Origin: an uncultured Clostridia bacterium
GTDB taxonomy: Bacteria; Bacillota; Clostridia; Lachnospirales; CAG-274
Length of the DNA stretch: 64,000 bases
Assembly: GCA_947589665.1 (NCBI GenBank)
Contig: CANQBJ010000001.1
Location: 85,243 to 149,242 of the forward strand
Reading direction: 5' to 3'
Under the pieces are notes generated by a model, which was not told the DNA's origin, did no database searches, and saw only the letters and a program-made list of their open reading frames with translations. This document shows, piece by piece, positions 34,471 to 46,150 of this stretch. A program made the position numbers and the translations under genes. How positions within the stretch are numbered: the stretch's first letter is position 1; the number at the start of each line of letters is the position of its first letter.

Positions 34471-35151
34471 ATGAAATATAAAAATATAGTAAGGGGTAAA
34501 TTCATACTCCGTGAGAACCGCTTTATAGCCCGTGTCGAAATAGACGGCAAAACAGAGGTCTGCCATGTTAAGAACACGGGACGGTGCAAGGAACTCCTTA
34601 TAAACGGCGCAGAGGTCTTTCTGGAACCGTCGGATGACCCAAAAAGAAGGACAAAATATTCCCTTGTTGCCGTCAACAAAAAGGGCAGGCTTATAAATAT
34701 GGATTCACAGGCGCCCAACAAGGCTGTTGAGGAGGCTCTGAGAGAGGGAAGGCTCTTTGAGAATATTACATTCCTGAAAAGAGAATGTACATACAGGGAT
34801 TCCCGCTTTGACTTCTATATAGAACAAGGGCATATAAAGACCTTTATAGAGGTAAAGGGCGTTACACTGGAAAACAACAATGTGGTAAGCTTTCCCGATG
34901 CTCCCAGCGAAAGAGCCGTAAAGCATGTAAATGAGCTTGTAAAAGCTGTTGAAGAGGGCTACAAGGCCTGCGTACTCTTTGTGGTACAGATGAGGGATGT
35001 GGACTATTTTACACCGAATGTGGAAAACCATAGAGAATTTGCCCTCGCCCTTAAAAAAGCTGCCGAAAACGGCGTAAATATACTTGCCTATGACTGCAAT
35101 GTAAGCGAAAATGAAATGACTCTGAATGATAAGGTAAAAGTCGTATTGTAA
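34471..35151 (+). CDS. sfsA: SfsA family protein
   Basis: A 226-residue protein: N-terminal OB-like domain (FILRENRFIARVEIDGK, CHVKNTGRCKELL) and a C-terminal nuclease-like fold with FDFYIEQ and FIEVKGVTLE, then FPDAPSERAVKHVNEL. SfsA was first linked to sugar fermentation in E. coli; its activity is still unsettled, though the D-E-K residues resemble PD-(D/E)XK nucleases. ATG 34471 lacks a clear ribosome site, consistent with displacement by the HNH insertion. Confidence 0.92.
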   Translation: MKYKNIVRGKFILRENRFIARVEIDGKTEVCHVKNTGRCKELLINGAEVFLEPSDDPKRRTKYSLVAVNKKGRLINMDSQAPNKAVEEALREGRLFENITFLKRECTYRDSRFDFYIEQGHIKTFIEVKGVTLENNNVVSFPDAPSERAVKHVNELVKAVEEGYKACVLFVVQMRDVDYFTPNVENHREFALALKKAAENGVNILAYDCNVSENEMTLNDKVKVVL

Positions 35152-35164
35152 TATTTGTGTTCAG

Positions 35165-35202
35165 ACTGCCGCACTTAGCTTTGAAAATAGCTAAGCGGCA
35201 GT
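35165..35202 (+). terminator. Terminator of the proBA-sfsA operon
   Basis: ACTGCCGCACTTAGCT pairs with AGCTAAGCGGCAGT (two unpaired bases in the left arm), followed by TTTTTT. Confidence 0.85.
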
Positions 35203-35209
35203 TTTTTAT

Positions 35210-35470
35210 AAATTTGTGTTTATAGCAATAGGTTCGACCTCTCAGTCAGCCCCGTTCACAGCTATTTTTATATAAGCTTTTGCCGCGGCTGACAGCTCCC
35301 CTGATTAGGGGAGCCTTAGGTGGGTGCTTTGCAAAAGCCCTTATTTACTTAGAAAAACAACAACTAAGCTGCTTTCACCGCCTTGCGGTAAATGACCTCC
35401 CCTTCGCAAGGGGAGGGGGACCATGCGCAGCATGGTGGAAGGGTCGAGTTACTAACATAAACATAAATTT
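35210..35470. repeat. MITE-like intergenic repeat, copy C
   Basis: 261 bp with terminal inverted repeats AAATTTGTGTTTAT / ATAAACATAAATTT. Inner blocks are AGGTTCGACCTCTCAGTCAG, GCGGCTGACAGCTCCCCTGA, TTACTTAGAAAAACAACAAC and GACCATGCGCAGCATGG. Almost identical to copy D. An open frame at 35280-35573 is a by-product of the repeat. Confidence 0.9.
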
Positions 35471-35513
35471 ATTATCTCATCAAATTAACTCTCAAAACAT
35501 TCACATCACAAAA

Positions 35514-35546
35514 ATGACGGTTTTGTCATCAAGACAAAACCGTCAT
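35514..35546 (-). terminator. Terminator of the ilv-leu operon
   Basis: A 14-bp stem ATGACGGTTTTGTC / GACAAAACCGTCAT, then TTTTTG on the minus strand, 31 bp after ilvB. Confidence 0.85.
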
Positions 35547-35577
35547 TTCAGAAACCTATATATAACAATATAATACC

Positions 35578-37260
35578 TTAATTTTCTTCGTACTCATCAA
35601 GGGTTATCATACTGTCAATGCTTTCGCCTGCGGGGATCATAGGGAATACCTTTTCATCCCTGTCTATCTCGCATACTATGAGAGCAGGCTTACCGCTTGC
35701 AATAGCGCTCTTTATGGCATCGTCAACTTCTTCGGGCTTTGTTACATTATATGTAACAGCCTTATATGCCTGACCCAGCTTAATAAAGTCTGTAGCCTTG
35801 TCAAGATTAGTCTGAGAATATCTTGCGTCATAGAAAAGGTCCTGCCACTGCCTTACCATACCGAGAACGTGGTTATTTATAACTATCTCTATAATAGGCA
35901 CGTCATTTGCAACTGCTGTAGCCATTTCAATATGGTTCATATAGAAACAGCCATCGCCTGCGATATTGAATACTACCTTATCGGGCTGACCTACCTTGGC
36001 GCCTATGGCAGCGCCTAAGCCGTAGCCCATAGTACCCAGACCGCCTGATGATATGAAATGTCTTGGATACTTGTTCTCTATGAACTGGCAAGCCCACATC
36101 TGATGCTGACCTACCTCGGTAACTATTATCTCTTCGCCCTTGCAAATAGCGTTTATTCTCTCCATAATATACTGGGGCTTAAGTGTGCCGTCATGTACAT
36201 ACTTAAGAGGAAATTCTGCCTTGTATTTCTCTGCCTCAGCAAGCCATTCCTTCCTCTCTTTCTTCTCCAGACGTGCATTTATACGCTTTACTACCTCATT
36301 TACATCGCCTATGACTGAACAGTAGGCAGGTACGTTTTTGCTTATCTCGGCAGGGTCGATATCTATATGCAGTACCTTTGCATTAGGGGCAAAGGTCTTG
36401 AAATTAGTTGCAACTCTGTCGCTGAAACGAGCGCCCATAGCTACTATAAGGTCGCACTCGTTTGCAAGAAGATTGGATGTCTTGGTGCCGTGCATACCTA
36501 TCATACCCGTATAGTTGGGATGGTCCGCAGGAACGGTGCCTAAGCCCATAGCTGAGCATGAAACAGGCATATCCTGACTTTCTATAAGCTTTATTATCTC
36601 ATCTGTAGCCTCGGCATTGATACAGCCGCCTCCGCAGTAGAGGAAAGGCTTTTCGGCATTGTGGATAAGCTCGACTGCCTCGGACAAGTCCTCCTCGGTA
36701 ATGGTGTTTACTCTCTTTTCAACAGGGATAGGCTCCTGTGGAGTATACTCGCACATAGCTGCCGTAACGTCCTTTGTAATATCTATAAGCACAGGACCGG
36801 GGCGTCCCTTCCTTGCTATCCAGAAGGCCTTCCTTACAGTATCGGCAAGCTTGGTAACGTCCTTTACAAGGAAGTTATGCTTTGTAATAGGCATAGTTAT
36901 GCCTGTGATATCCACTTCCTGAAAGCTGTCCTTGCCCAGATATGAATTGGCAACATTGCCTGTAATAGCGACCATAGGCACACTGTCCATATAGGCTGTG
37001 GCTATGCCCGTTACAAGATTACAGGCACCGGGACCGCTTGTGGCAAGGCATACGCCTACCTTACCAGTAGCCCTTGCATATCCGTCTGCCGCATGGGCGG
37101 CGCCCTGCTCGTGAGATGTAAGATAGTGCTTTATTTCGTGCTGATGCTTGTATAAAGCATCATATATATTCAGTACGGCGCCTCCCGGATAGCCGAATAT
37201 AGTATCTACACCCTGCTCCTTAAGGCACTCTACCAATATTTCAGAACCATTTAATAACAT
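35578..37260 (-). CDS. ilvB: Acetolactate synthase, large (catalytic) subunit
   Basis: A 560-residue ThDP-dependent enzyme condensing pyruvate (or 2-ketobutyrate) for valine, leucine and isoleucine. Motifs: GVDTIFGYPGGAVLNIYD with the catalytic glutamate region LTSHEQGAAHAADGYAR, SGPGACNLVTGIA, the FAD-region SARFSDRVATNF, and the ThDP/Mg site AGDGCFYMNHIEMA..NNHVLGMV. It is the last gene of the operon, 19 bp after an unrelated secreted protein, while its regulatory subunit ilvN is the first gene. GGAGGTAATT precedes ATG 37260. Confidence 0.96.
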   Translation of the reverse strand: MLLNGSEILVECLKEQGVDTIFGYPGGAVLNIYDALYKHQHEIKHYLTSHEQGAAHAADGYARATGKVGVCLATSGPGACNLVTGIATAYMDSVPMVAITGNVANSYLGKDSFQEVDITGITMPITKHNFLVKDVTKLADTVRKAFWIARKGRPGPVLIDITKDVTAAMCEYTPQEPIPVEKRVNTITEEDLSEAVELIHNAEKPFLYCGGGCINAEATDEIIKLIESQDMPVSCSAMGLGTVPADHPNYTGMIGMHGTKTSNLLANECDLIVAMGARFSDRVATNFKTFAPNAKVLHIDIDPAEISKNVPAYCSVIGDVNEVVKRINARLEKKERKEWLAEAEKYKAEFPLKYVHDGTLKPQYIMERINAICKGEEIIVTEVGQHQMWACQFIENKYPRHFISSGGLGTMGYGLGAAIGAKVGQPDKVVFNIAGDGCFYMNHIEMATAVANDVPIIEIVINNHVLGMVRQWQDLFYDARYSQTNLDKATDFIKLGQAYKAVTYNVTKPEEVDDAIKSAIASGKPALIVCEIDRDEKVFPMIPAGESIDSMITLDEYEEN

Positions 37261-37278
37261 AATTACCTCCGTTTAAAT

Positions 37279-37845
37279 TTAATATAAGCCCGAATAGTCG
37301 TCAGCCTTATACATTTCTATATATTTTTCAGGATAATGATAATCCGCATCTATGCCTTTTTCAAGCAGGGGATAAAGGTCATACTCAAATATCTGCGTTG
37401 AAGTAAGGCTGTGTCCGTTTTTGGAAACTCTTGTAAGGGTTTCAAAGCCCATATGGCCTTGGTGTATAAATATGCCGTTTATATCGCATTCATAAAGAGC
37501 GGAATGGCTTGCATCAGCTTCGCCTAAATAAACTATTTTGCCGTATTCACAGCTATAGAATTTATAGGTGTAGTCTGCCTCACAGCAGCCTATCTTAACA
37601 CAGAGCTCCTTATATCCGTCTTTGTTTATATCATAAGCGCAGTATTCTACCTCTGTATCGCCGGTACATGGTTCGCTCCAGGTGTTTACTCCGTCTGAAT
37701 AGGTGGCTGTATGTCCTGCTTTGCTCAGCCACTTAAGTTCATTGATATATACTGCCTTTACATCCTCCTGCATAGCTGATACAGGCGCAGCCGTAATAGT
37801 CAGCATCATAATGAAGGACAATAAAACAGCTATAGTCCTTTTCAC
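37279..37845 (-). CDS. Secreted protein of unknown function inside the ilv-leu operon
   Basis: A 188-residue exported protein: signal peptide (about 1-24, ending APVSA-M), then a Cys-containing globular domain with YDINKDGYKELCVKIG, a calcium-loop-like repeat seen in FG-GAP/VCBS proteins. Five to six cysteines suggest disulphides. GGAGGT immediately touches an ATG at 37851, so the better-spaced GTG 37845 is taken as start. It lies between ilvD and ilvB with no promoter of its own visible, an odd position for a secreted protein. Confidence 0.75.
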   Translation of the reverse strand: MKRTIAVLLSFIMMLTITAAPVSAMQEDVKAVYINELKWLSKAGHTATYSDGVNTWSEPCTGDTEVEYCAYDINKDGYKELCVKIGCCEADYTYKFYSCEYGKIVYLGEADASHSALYECDINGIFIHQGHMGFETLTRVSKNGHSLTSTQIFEYDLYPLLEKGIDADYHYPEKYIEMYKADDYSGLY

Positions 37846-37857
37846 AGCCATACCTCC

Positions 37858-39516
37858 TTAGTTCAATACGGCGCCCTTGTCTGCTGAGCTAACAAGCTTT
37901 GCATATCTTGAAAGATAGCCTGTCTTTATCTTAGGCTCAGGTATCACCCATGTCTTTCTTCTCTCAGCAAGCTCCTCGTCGCTTACCTCTACGTTTATCT
38001 TGCCGCCGTTTATATCTATATCTATAATATCGCCCTCGCGCACAAGACCTATATTTCCGCCTGCGGCTGCCTCGGGAGATACATGACCTATGCTTGCGCC
38101 TCTTGACGCTCCGCTGAAACGACCGTCTGTAATAAGAGCAACATCCTTATCCAGCTTCATGCCTGCAAGAGCAGATGTAGGTGAAAGCATTTCTCTCATA
38201 CCGGGACCGCCCTTGGGACCCTCGTATGTGATGACCACAACATCGCCCTTTACTATCTTGCCGCCGAATATAGCTGCAATGGCGTCCTCCTCAGAGGTGA
38301 ATACTCTTGCAGGACCCTTATGCTTAAGCATTTCGGGAGCAACGGCGCTTCTCTTTACAACGCAGCCGTCCTTGGCAATATTTCCTCTTAATACTGCAAT
38401 ACCGCCTGTTGTGGAATATGGGTTATCGACCTTTCTTATAATAGTACCGTCGGCGCCTTCTATACCCTCTATATTCTCGCCTACAGTCTTTAATGTAACT
38501 GTGGGATTGTCAAGCTCAAGTAAGCCAAGCTTGTTTATCTCAGCCATAACTGCGGGAATACCGCCTACAAGGTTCAGCTCCTCTATATAGTTAGGGCCTG
38601 CGGGAGCAAGGTGACAGAGATTTGGAGTTTTTGAGCTTATCTCATTTGCTATGTCCAGATTTATCTCAACTCCTGCCTCATGGGCAATGGCAGGAAGATG
38701 GAGCATAGAGTTAGTTGAGCAGCCCAGAGCCATATCCATTGTAAGAGCATTCTTAAATGCTTTTTCATTCATAATATCTCTTGGCTTTATATCCTTTTCC
38801 ACAAGCTTCATTATCTGCATACCCGCATGCTTTGCAAGGCCTATTCTGTCGCCGTAAACAGCAGGTATAGTGCCGTTGCCGGGAAGAGCCATACCTATTA
38901 CCTCTGAAAGGCAATTCATGGAATTAGCTGTGTACATACCTGAACAGGAGCCGCAGCTTGGACATGACTTGTCCTCATATTCCTTAAGCTTTTCTCTGCT
39001 TATAAGTCCTGCCTCATAAGCGCCTACTGCCTCAAATGTCTTTGAAAGAGAAAGCTTTTCACAGCCCATGGTTCCTGCAAGCATAGGACCGCCGCTGCAT
39101 ACAATAGCGGGGATATTAAGTCTTGCGGCTGCCATAAGCATACCAGGGACTATCTTGTCACAGTTGGGTATAAGCACAAGACCGTCAAAGCCATGTGCCA
39201 TAGCCAGACTTTCAACGCTGTCGGCAATAAGCTCTCTCGTAGGAAGAGAGTAGTGCATTCCTATATGTCCCATAGCTATACCGTCGCATACACCTATTGC
39301 AGGCACCTCTATAGGTGTGCCGCCTGCGGCAAGTACACCTGTCTTGACAGCCTTTGCAATATTGTCAAGGTGAATATGACCGGGTATTATCTCACTCTTG
39401 GCATTGACCACACCTATAAGCGGTCTTGCCAGCTCTTCATCCGTATAGCCCATCGCCTTGAATAATGAACGGTGGGGCGTCTTGTCGGGACCCTTTTTAA
39501 CTCTGTCGCTTATCAT
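37858..39516 (-). CDS. ilvD: Dihydroxy-acid dehydratase
   Basis: A 552-residue iron-sulphur dehydratase, third step of valine and isoleucine synthesis. Signatures: [35 protein letters not shown], the cluster Cys in [17 protein letters not shown], and [34 protein letters not shown] precedes ATG 39516. A 120-bp spacer with two hairpins separates it from leuB upstream. Confidence 0.97.
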   Translation of the reverse strand: MISDRVKKGPDKTPHRSLFKAMGYTDEELARPLIGVVNAKSEIIPGHIHLDNIAKAVKTGVLAAGGTPIEVPAIGVCDGIAMGHIGMHYSLPTRELIADSVESLAMAHGFDGLVLIPNCDKIVPGMLMAAARLNIPAIVCSGGPMLAGTMGCEKLSLSKTFEAVGAYEAGLISREKLKEYEDKSCPSCGSCSGMYTANSMNCLSEVIGMALPGNGTIPAVYGDRIGLAKHAGMQIMKLVEKDIKPRDIMNEKAFKNALTMDMALGCSTNSMLHLPAIAHEAGVEINLDIANEISSKTPNLCHLAPAGPNYIEELNLVGGIPAVMAEINKLGLLELDNPTVTLKTVGENIEGIEGADGTIIRKVDNPYSTTGGIAVLRGNIAKDGCVVKRSAVAPEMLKHKGPARVFTSEEDAIAAIFGGKIVKGDVVVITYEGPKGGPGMREMLSPTSALAGMKLDKDVALITDGRFSGASRGASIGHVSPEAAAGGNIGLVREGDIIDIDINGGKINVEVSDEELAERRKTWVIPEPKIKTGYLSRYAKLVSSADKGAVLN

Positions 39517-39564
39517 TTGTTGCCTTCCTCCTTGTATATTCGTATATATAAATTATTATTTTAT

Positions 39565-39626
39565 GATTTTCAAGCAGGAATTTCAGTGAAATTCCTGTTT
39601 GAAAATCAGGTGTACAGCGGTACACC
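39565..39626. repeat. Tandem hairpins between leuB and ilvD
   Basis: A 21-bp stem with one G-U pair (GATTTTCAAGCAGGAATTTCA at 39565-39585 and its partner 39587-39607) lies next to GGTGTAC / GTACACC (39609-39626). Neither is followed by a T-run on the minus strand, so they look like an mRNA processing or stabilising structure, or a small repeat remnant, rather than a terminator. Confidence 0.6.
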
Positions 39627-39636
39627 CGATAATTTA

Positions 39637-40707
39637 TCAAAGGTTTTCAATAATTAACTTACCCATTTCCTTGCAGCCGACCTGCTTCATACCCTCGCTC
39701 ATGATATCGCCTGTTCTGTAGCCCTTATCAAGGACCTTTGTAACGGCGTCCTCAATGCACTTAGCCTCTTCCTGAAGACCGAAGCTGTACTTAAGCATCA
39801 TAGCGCCTGAAAGAATAGTAGCGATAGGATTGGCAAGGTCCTTGCCTGCTATATCGGGAGCAGAGCCGTGTACAGGCTCATACATACCAAGAGTACCCTC
39901 GCCAAGACTTGCAGAAGGCAGCATACCGATAGAGCCTGTCATCTGAGATGCCTCATCGGAAAGGATATCGCCGAAAATATTGCCAGTAACGATAACATCA
40001 AAGGTAGTAGGCCTCATTATAAGCTGCATAGAGGCATTGTCTACATAAAGATGGTCAAGCTCTACATCGGGATAGTCCTTTGCAACCTCTAATACAACAC
40101 TTCTCCAAAGTCTTGAAGACTCCAGTACATTCTGCTTGTCCACGTTGGTAACGTGCTTATTTCTCTTTCTTGCTATTTCAAAGGCAGTCCTTGTTATTCT
40201 CTCAACTTCCTTTACGGAATACTGCTCTACATCGTAGGCAGCCTCGCCCATATCTGTCATCTTTCTGCCCTTTTCGCCGAAGTACATACCGCCTGTAAGC
40301 TCTCTTACGACCATAATGTCTACTCCGTCTGCAACAAGCTCGGGCTTAAGAGGACAAGCGTCCTTTAAAGCATCGTGAAGAGTTGCGGGTCTTAAATTGG
40401 CGTATAAGCCTAAGGCACCTCTTAAGCCTAAGAGTGCTCTTTCGGGTCTTTTATCGCCGGGGAGAGTGTCCCACTGCCAGCCGCCTACTGCGCCCAGAAG
40501 AACGGAATCGCTTGCCTTACATACGTCAATAGTTTCCTGGGGAAGAGGTTCGCCGTACTTATCGATAGCGCAGCCGCCGCCTAAAACGTAAGTATATTCA
40601 AAAGTATGACCGAATTTTTCACCTATAGCATTGAGTACGGCTATATTCTGCTCCATTACCTCAGGACCTATGCCGTCGCCTGCTACTACTGCAATTTTAT
40701 AGTTCAT
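39637..40707 (-). CDS. leuB: 3-isopropylmalate dehydrogenase
   Basis: A 356-residue NAD-dependent decarboxylating dehydrogenase. N-terminal [30 protein letters not shown]; the substrate and metal site [12 protein letters not shown] and [35 protein letters not shown] motif near the end (here [15 protein letters not shown]). It acts in leucine synthesis and, with citramalate, in the pyruvate route to 2-ketobutyrate. GAGGTGTATAAA precedes ATG 40707. Confidence 0.97.
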   Translation of the reverse strand: MNYKIAVVAGDGIGPEVMEQNIAVLNAIGEKFGHTFEYTYVLGGGCAIDKYGEPLPQETIDVCKASDSVLLGAVGGWQWDTLPGDKRPERALLGLRGALGLYANLRPATLHDALKDACPLKPELVADGVDIMVVRELTGGMYFGEKGRKMTDMGEAAYDVEQYSVKEVERITRTAFEIARKRNKHVTNVDKQNVLESSRLWRSVVLEVAKDYPDVELDHLYVDNASMQLIMRPTTFDVIVTGNIFGDILSDEASQMTGSIGMLPSASLGEGTLGMYEPVHGSAPDIAGKDLANPIATILSGAMMLKYSFGLQEEAKCIEDAVTKVLDKGYRTGDIMSEGMKQVGCKEMGKLIIENL

Positions 40708-40718
40708 TTTATACACCT

Positions 40719-41225
40719 CTATTTAATTCCTAATTTGACCTTAGTCTGCTCGATAAGACCGCCTGCCTTAAACATTTCCTGCATAAATTCAGGGAAGGGC
40801 TCTGCCTGATAGGTCTCGTTCTTTGTCTTGTTTGTAATAAGACCCGTATCGAAATCCACCTCGACATCGTCGCCCATTTCAATATTGTTGGCTGCCTCCT
40901 CACACTCAAGTATAGGCAGACCTATATTTATGGCGTTTCTGTAGAAAATTCTGGCAAAGGTCTTGGCAATAACGCATGAAATACCGCTTGCCTTAATGGC
41001 TATAGGCGCATGCTCTCTTGATGAGCCGCAGCCGAAGTTCTTTTCGGCTACTATGATGTCGCCGTCCTTTACATTTTCCACAAAGTTTACAGTTGAATGG
41101 ATAGCGTCCTCCATACAGTGCTTTGCAAGCTCCTTTGGATCGGAGGAATTCAGATATCTTGCAGGGATAATAACGTCTGTATCGATATTATCGCCGTATT
41201 TAAAAACTGTTCCGTGTGCTTTCAT
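40719..41225 (-). CDS. leuD: 3-isopropylmalate dehydratase, small subunit
   Basis: A 168-residue swivelling domain subunit. [37 protein letters not shown] and [14 protein letters not shown] are hallmark motifs. It forms the isomerase with LeuC, whose gene ends 15 bp upstream on the same strand. AAAGGAGGATCATTCA precedes ATG 41225. Confidence 0.97.
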   Translation of the reverse strand: MKAHGTVFKYGDNIDTDVIIPARYLNSSDPKELAKHCMEDAIHSTVNFVENVKDGDIIVAEKNFGCGSSREHAPIAIKASGISCVIAKTFARIFYRNAINIGLPILECEEAANNIEMGDDVEVDFDTGLITNKTKNETYQAEPFPEFMQEMFKAGGLIEQTKVKLGIK

Positions 41226-41240
41226 TGAATGATCCTCCTT

Positions 41241-42500
41241 TTACACTTCCTCAGGGTCTGTTATACTGCCTGTAATTGCAGTAGCCGCTGCTACAGCAGG
41301 GCTTGCAAGATAGACCTCTGATTCGGGATGTCCCATACGACCTATAAAGTTTCTGTTAGTGGTAGATACCGCTCTCTCGCCCTTGGCAAGTATACCCATA
41401 TGTCCGCCTAAGCAGGGACCGCAGGTAGGAGTGGAGAAGGCGCAGCCTGCCTCAACAAATATCTTGGCAAGACCCTCTTCAACACACTGCAGCCATATCT
41501 TCTGAGTGCCCGGAAGTATTATAACTCTTAATCTCGGATTTATTTTCTTGCCCTTGAGTATATTTGCGGCAATTCTCATATCACTTATTCTGCCGTTTGT
41601 ACAGGAGCCTATAACTACCTGATCTACCTCAAGACCCTTAGCCTCGTCAATAGTCTTGGTATTTTCGGGAAGATGAGGGAATGCAACAGTAGGTCTTAAC
41701 TGAGACAGGTCTATTTCATAGACTGCATCGTACTCGGCATCATCATCAGCCTCATATATAACGGGAGTTTTCTGTGAATGCTCCTTAACATATTCAAGAG
41801 TCTTGTCATCAACAGGGAATATACCGTTCTTGCCGCCTGCCTCAATAGCCATATTGGCAATAGTGAAACGATCGTCCATAGTAAGATACTGCAGGCCGTC
41901 GCCTGTAAATTCCATAGACTTGTAAAGAGCGCCGTCAACGCCTATCATACCTATAATATGAAGTATGATATCCTTGCCGCTTACCCACTTGGCAGGCTTA
42001 TTCTTAAGCACGAACTTAAGAGCGGAGGGTACCTTGAACCATGCAACGCCTCTTGCCATACCGACAGCCATATCCGTAGAGCCTACACCTGTAGAGAAGG
42101 CGCCTAATGCACCGTATGTACAGGTGTGGGAATCGGCGCCTATAACTACATCGCCTGAAACCACAAGACCCTGTTCGGGGAGAAGGCAGTGTTCGATACC
42201 CATCTGACCTACCTCAAAGTAATTCTTTATATCCTTGTCGTGAGCAAATTCCCTTATATACTTACAGTGCTCTGCTGACTTTATATCCTTGTTGGGAGTA
42301 AAGTGGTCCGGCACTATAGTGACCTTTTCCTTGTCAAATACCTTGTCTATACCAATTTTGTTAAACTCCGTCACTGCAACGGGAGTTGTAACATCGTTGC
42401 CAAGCACAAGGTCCAGCTTAGCCTCAATAAGCTGACCTGCCTTGACAGAATCAAGGCCTGCATGAGCGGCTAAAATCTTCTGAGTCATAGTCATACCCAT
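41241..42500 (-). CDS. leuC: 3-isopropylmalate dehydratase, large subunit
   Basis: A 419-residue aconitase-family subunit of the archaeal/clostridial short type. Cluster cysteines sit in [15 protein letters not shown] and [35 protein letters not shown] is the substrate-site motif. It isomerises isopropylmalate and, in the citramalate pathway, citramalate to 3-methylmalate. AGGAGG precedes ATG 42500 by eight bases. Confidence 0.97.
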   Translation of the reverse strand: MGMTMTQKILAAHAGLDSVKAGQLIEAKLDLVLGNDVTTPVAVTEFNKIGIDKVFDKEKVTIVPDHFTPNKDIKSAEHCKYIREFAHDKDIKNYFEVGQMGIEHCLLPEQGLVVSGDVVIGADSHTCTYGALGAFSTGVGSTDMAVGMARGVAWFKVPSALKFVLKNKPAKWVSGKDIILHIIGMIGVDGALYKSMEFTGDGLQYLTMDDRFTIANMAIEAGGKNGIFPVDDKTLEYVKEHSQKTPVIYEADDDAEYDAVYEIDLSQLRPTVAFPHLPENTKTIDEAKGLEVDQVVIGSCTNGRISDMRIAANILKGKKINPRLRVIILPGTQKIWLQCVEEGLAKIFVEAGCAFSTPTCGPCLGGHMGILAKGERAVSTTNRNFIGRMGHPESEVYLASPAVAAATAITGSITDPEEV

Positions 42501-42512
42501 AGTGATGTCCTC

Positions 42513-44102
42513 CTATAAAAAGTTTTTGTATTTTTCTTCTATATCCTTGATAAGCTTGTATTCCATTGAGTCCACAAGAGCTATCCAGCTTGCCTCAATA
42601 ATATCCTTTGAAACGCCGACAGTCGTCCAGCTGTCCTTGCCGTCGCTTGACTCTATAAGCACCCGCACCTTAGAGGCAGTGGCTGAATTGGAATCAAGAA
42701 CTCTTACCTTGTAGTCTGTAAGATGAACGGTGGCAAGGCTTGGATAAAATACCTCCAAAGCCTTTCTAAGCGCCTTGTCAAGAGCATTGACGGGACCGTC
42801 GCCCTCAGCGGCGGTTATCTCGCTTTCGTTATCCACCTTTATCTTTATCATGGCGGCGGCTGTCTGTCCCTCTGCAAGAGGCGGATGCTCGCCTATTATC
42901 TTAAAGGTCTCAAGCTCGAAAAACGGCTTGTACTTGCCTAATTCCTTCCTTATTAAAAGCTCAAAGGCACCGTCTGCGCCCTCGAACTGATAGCCCTCGT
43001 ACTCCAGCTCCTTGAGCTTGTCTATTATCCTTGAGGTCTCCTCTGAGTTTTTTTCAATATAAGGAGCTATCTTCTGTATCTTGGAAAGTATGGTAGTCCT
43101 GCCCGCTACCTCGCTTGTAAGGAACTTTCTTTCATTTCCCACAACAGAGGGGTCTATATGCTCAAAGCTTTTGCTGTTCTTTGATACACCGTCAACGTGC
43201 ATACCGCCCTTATGGGCAAATGCCGTTTTGCCTACAAAGGGTTCTCTGTCGGAAAGCTTAAGATTTGCAATTTCACTTATCTCCCTTGCGGTATGAGTGA
43301 GCATATTCATATTTTCCTCGGGTATGCAGCTGTAGCCTCTCTTTACCTGGAGATCAGGTATTATAGTGGAGAGATTGGCATTACCGCATCTCTCGCCGAA
43401 GCCCGTAAACGTACCCTGAACATGTGACGCTCCCGCCATTACCGCCATAACGGAGTTGGCAACAGCCATACCGCAGTCGTTATGAGTGTGTATACCCACA
43501 ACAACGTCAAAAGCCTCAACGACATTTTTTGTCATAGCATATATCTCATCGGGGAAGGTGCCGCCGTTTGTATCGCAGAGGCAAAGACAATCTGCACCTG
43601 CCTGTACAGCGGCGTCAAGAGCCTTCATGGCATATTCCTTATTGTTCTTGTAGCCGTCGAAAAAATGCTCGGCATCAAAAACAACCTCCTTGCCCTGCTC
43701 CTTAAGATATGAGATAGTATCATATATCATCTCAATATTTTCCTGAAGAGTAGCGCCTATGATATCCGTAACATGGAAATCCCAGGTCTTGCCGAATATG
43801 GCAACGGTATCTGTACCTGCGCCTAAAAGCGCCTGTACATTGCCGTCCTCGGCAGGGGAGATATTGCGCCTTCTGGTAGAGCCGAAGGCTGCTATCTTAG
43901 TGTTTTTAAGGCTTACGGAACGTATCTTCTCAAAAAACTCCAAATCCTTGGGATTGGAACCGGGGTTGCCTGCCTCTATATAGCCGACTCCCAGCCTGTC
44001 CAGTGCCTTTACTATCTTTATCTTGTCCTTTACGCTGAAGGACACACCCTCTGCCTGAGCGCCGTCTCTCAATGTTGAGTCAAAAATAGTTATATTATTC
44101 AA
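42513..44102 (-). CDS. cimA: Citramalate synthase
   Basis: A roughly 529-residue enzyme condensing pyruvate and acetyl-CoA to citramalate, the start of the threonine-independent isoleucine route. ITIFDSTLRDGAQAEGVSF, YIEAGNPGSNPKD, VGIHTHNDCGMAVAN and VQGTFTGFGERCGNANL define the DRE-TIM barrel; the long C-terminal LeuA_dimer domain ends about residue 520. The opening and length match CimA rather than LeuA, although some LeuA-like activity cannot be excluded. TTG 44102 with AGGTG six bases upstream is preferred over GTG 44111. No separate leuA is present in the operon. Confidence 0.88.
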   Translation of the reverse strand: MNNITIFDSTLRDGAQAEGVSFSVKDKIKIVKALDRLGVGYIEAGNPGSNPKDLEFFEKIRSVSLKNTKIAAFGSTRRRNISPAEDGNVQALLGAGTDTVAIFGKTWDFHVTDIIGATLQENIEMIYDTISYLKEQGKEVVFDAEHFFDGYKNNKEYAMKALDAAVQAGADCLCLCDTNGGTFPDEIYAMTKNVVEAFDVVVGIHTHNDCGMAVANSVMAVMAGASHVQGTFTGFGERCGNANLSTIIPDLQVKRGYSCIPEENMNMLTHTAREISEIANLKLSDREPFVGKTAFAHKGGMHVDGVSKNSKSFEHIDPSVVGNERKFLTSEVAGRTTILSKIQKIAPYIEKNSEETSRIIDKLKELEYEGYQFEGADGAFELLIRKELGKYKPFFELETFKIIGEHPPLAEGQTAAAMIKIKVDNESEITAAEGDGPVNALDKALRKALEVFYPSLATVHLTDYKVRVLDSNSATASKVRVLIESSDGKDSWTTVGVSKDIIEASWIALVDSMEYKLIKDIEEKYKNFL

Positions 44103-44124
44103 AGTAATCACCTATTTGGGATAT

Positions 44125-44386
44125 AAATTTGTGTTTATAAGAATAGGTTCGACCTCTCAGTCAGCCCCGCTCACAGTTGTTTTTTATATAAGCTTTTGCC
44201 GCGGCTGACAGCTCCCCTGATTAGGGGAGCCTTAGGTGGGTGCTTTGCAAAAGCCCTTATTTACTTAGAAAAAACAACAACTAAGCTGTTGCCACTGCCT
44301 TGCGGTAAATGACCTCCCCTTCGCAAGGGGAGGGGGACCATGCGCAGCATGGTGGAAGGGTCGTTTTTCTACGCTAAACACAATTT
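44125..44386. repeat. MITE-like intergenic repeat, copy D (inside the ilv-leu operon)
   Basis: 262 bp, ends AAATTTGTGTTTAT / TAAACACAATTT, nearly identical to copy C and in the same orientation. It occupies the whole space between ilvC and cimA, so the operon mRNA must carry it as a structured RNA unless transcription restarts after it. Confidence 0.9.
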
Positions 44387-44402
44387 TATCTTGCCAACAT
44401 AA

Positions 44403-45975
<1,573 letters not shown>

Positions 45976-46054
45976 TAAATTACCTTCCTTTCATGGTTTT
46001 CATATCTTAAATTTTTTGCTGTCTTGATGTAAACCGTAAAACATATATAAGGTC

Positions 46055-46083
46055 ATTATACTACATCCGAATTATCAATTCAA
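46055..46083 (-). promoter_or_regulatory. Second promoter between the T-box terminator and ilvN
   Basis: Minus strand TTGAAT (46083-46078), 17-bp spacer, TATAAT (46060-46055). Inverted arms ACATCCGA (46063-46070) and TCGGATGT (46115-46122) flank its upstream half and may be operator sites. A transcript from here would bypass T-box control. Confidence 0.6.
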
Positions 46084-46150
46084 CAGACTAAATCAACAAG
46101 TTAAGCGCCGATTATCGGATGTAATTATGCATAATGTATATGCATAAATA

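Noticed and set aside
35280..35573. Plus-strand open frame of 97 codons
   Set aside because: Lies entirely on repeat copy C and the operon terminator; similar frames would arise in every copy.
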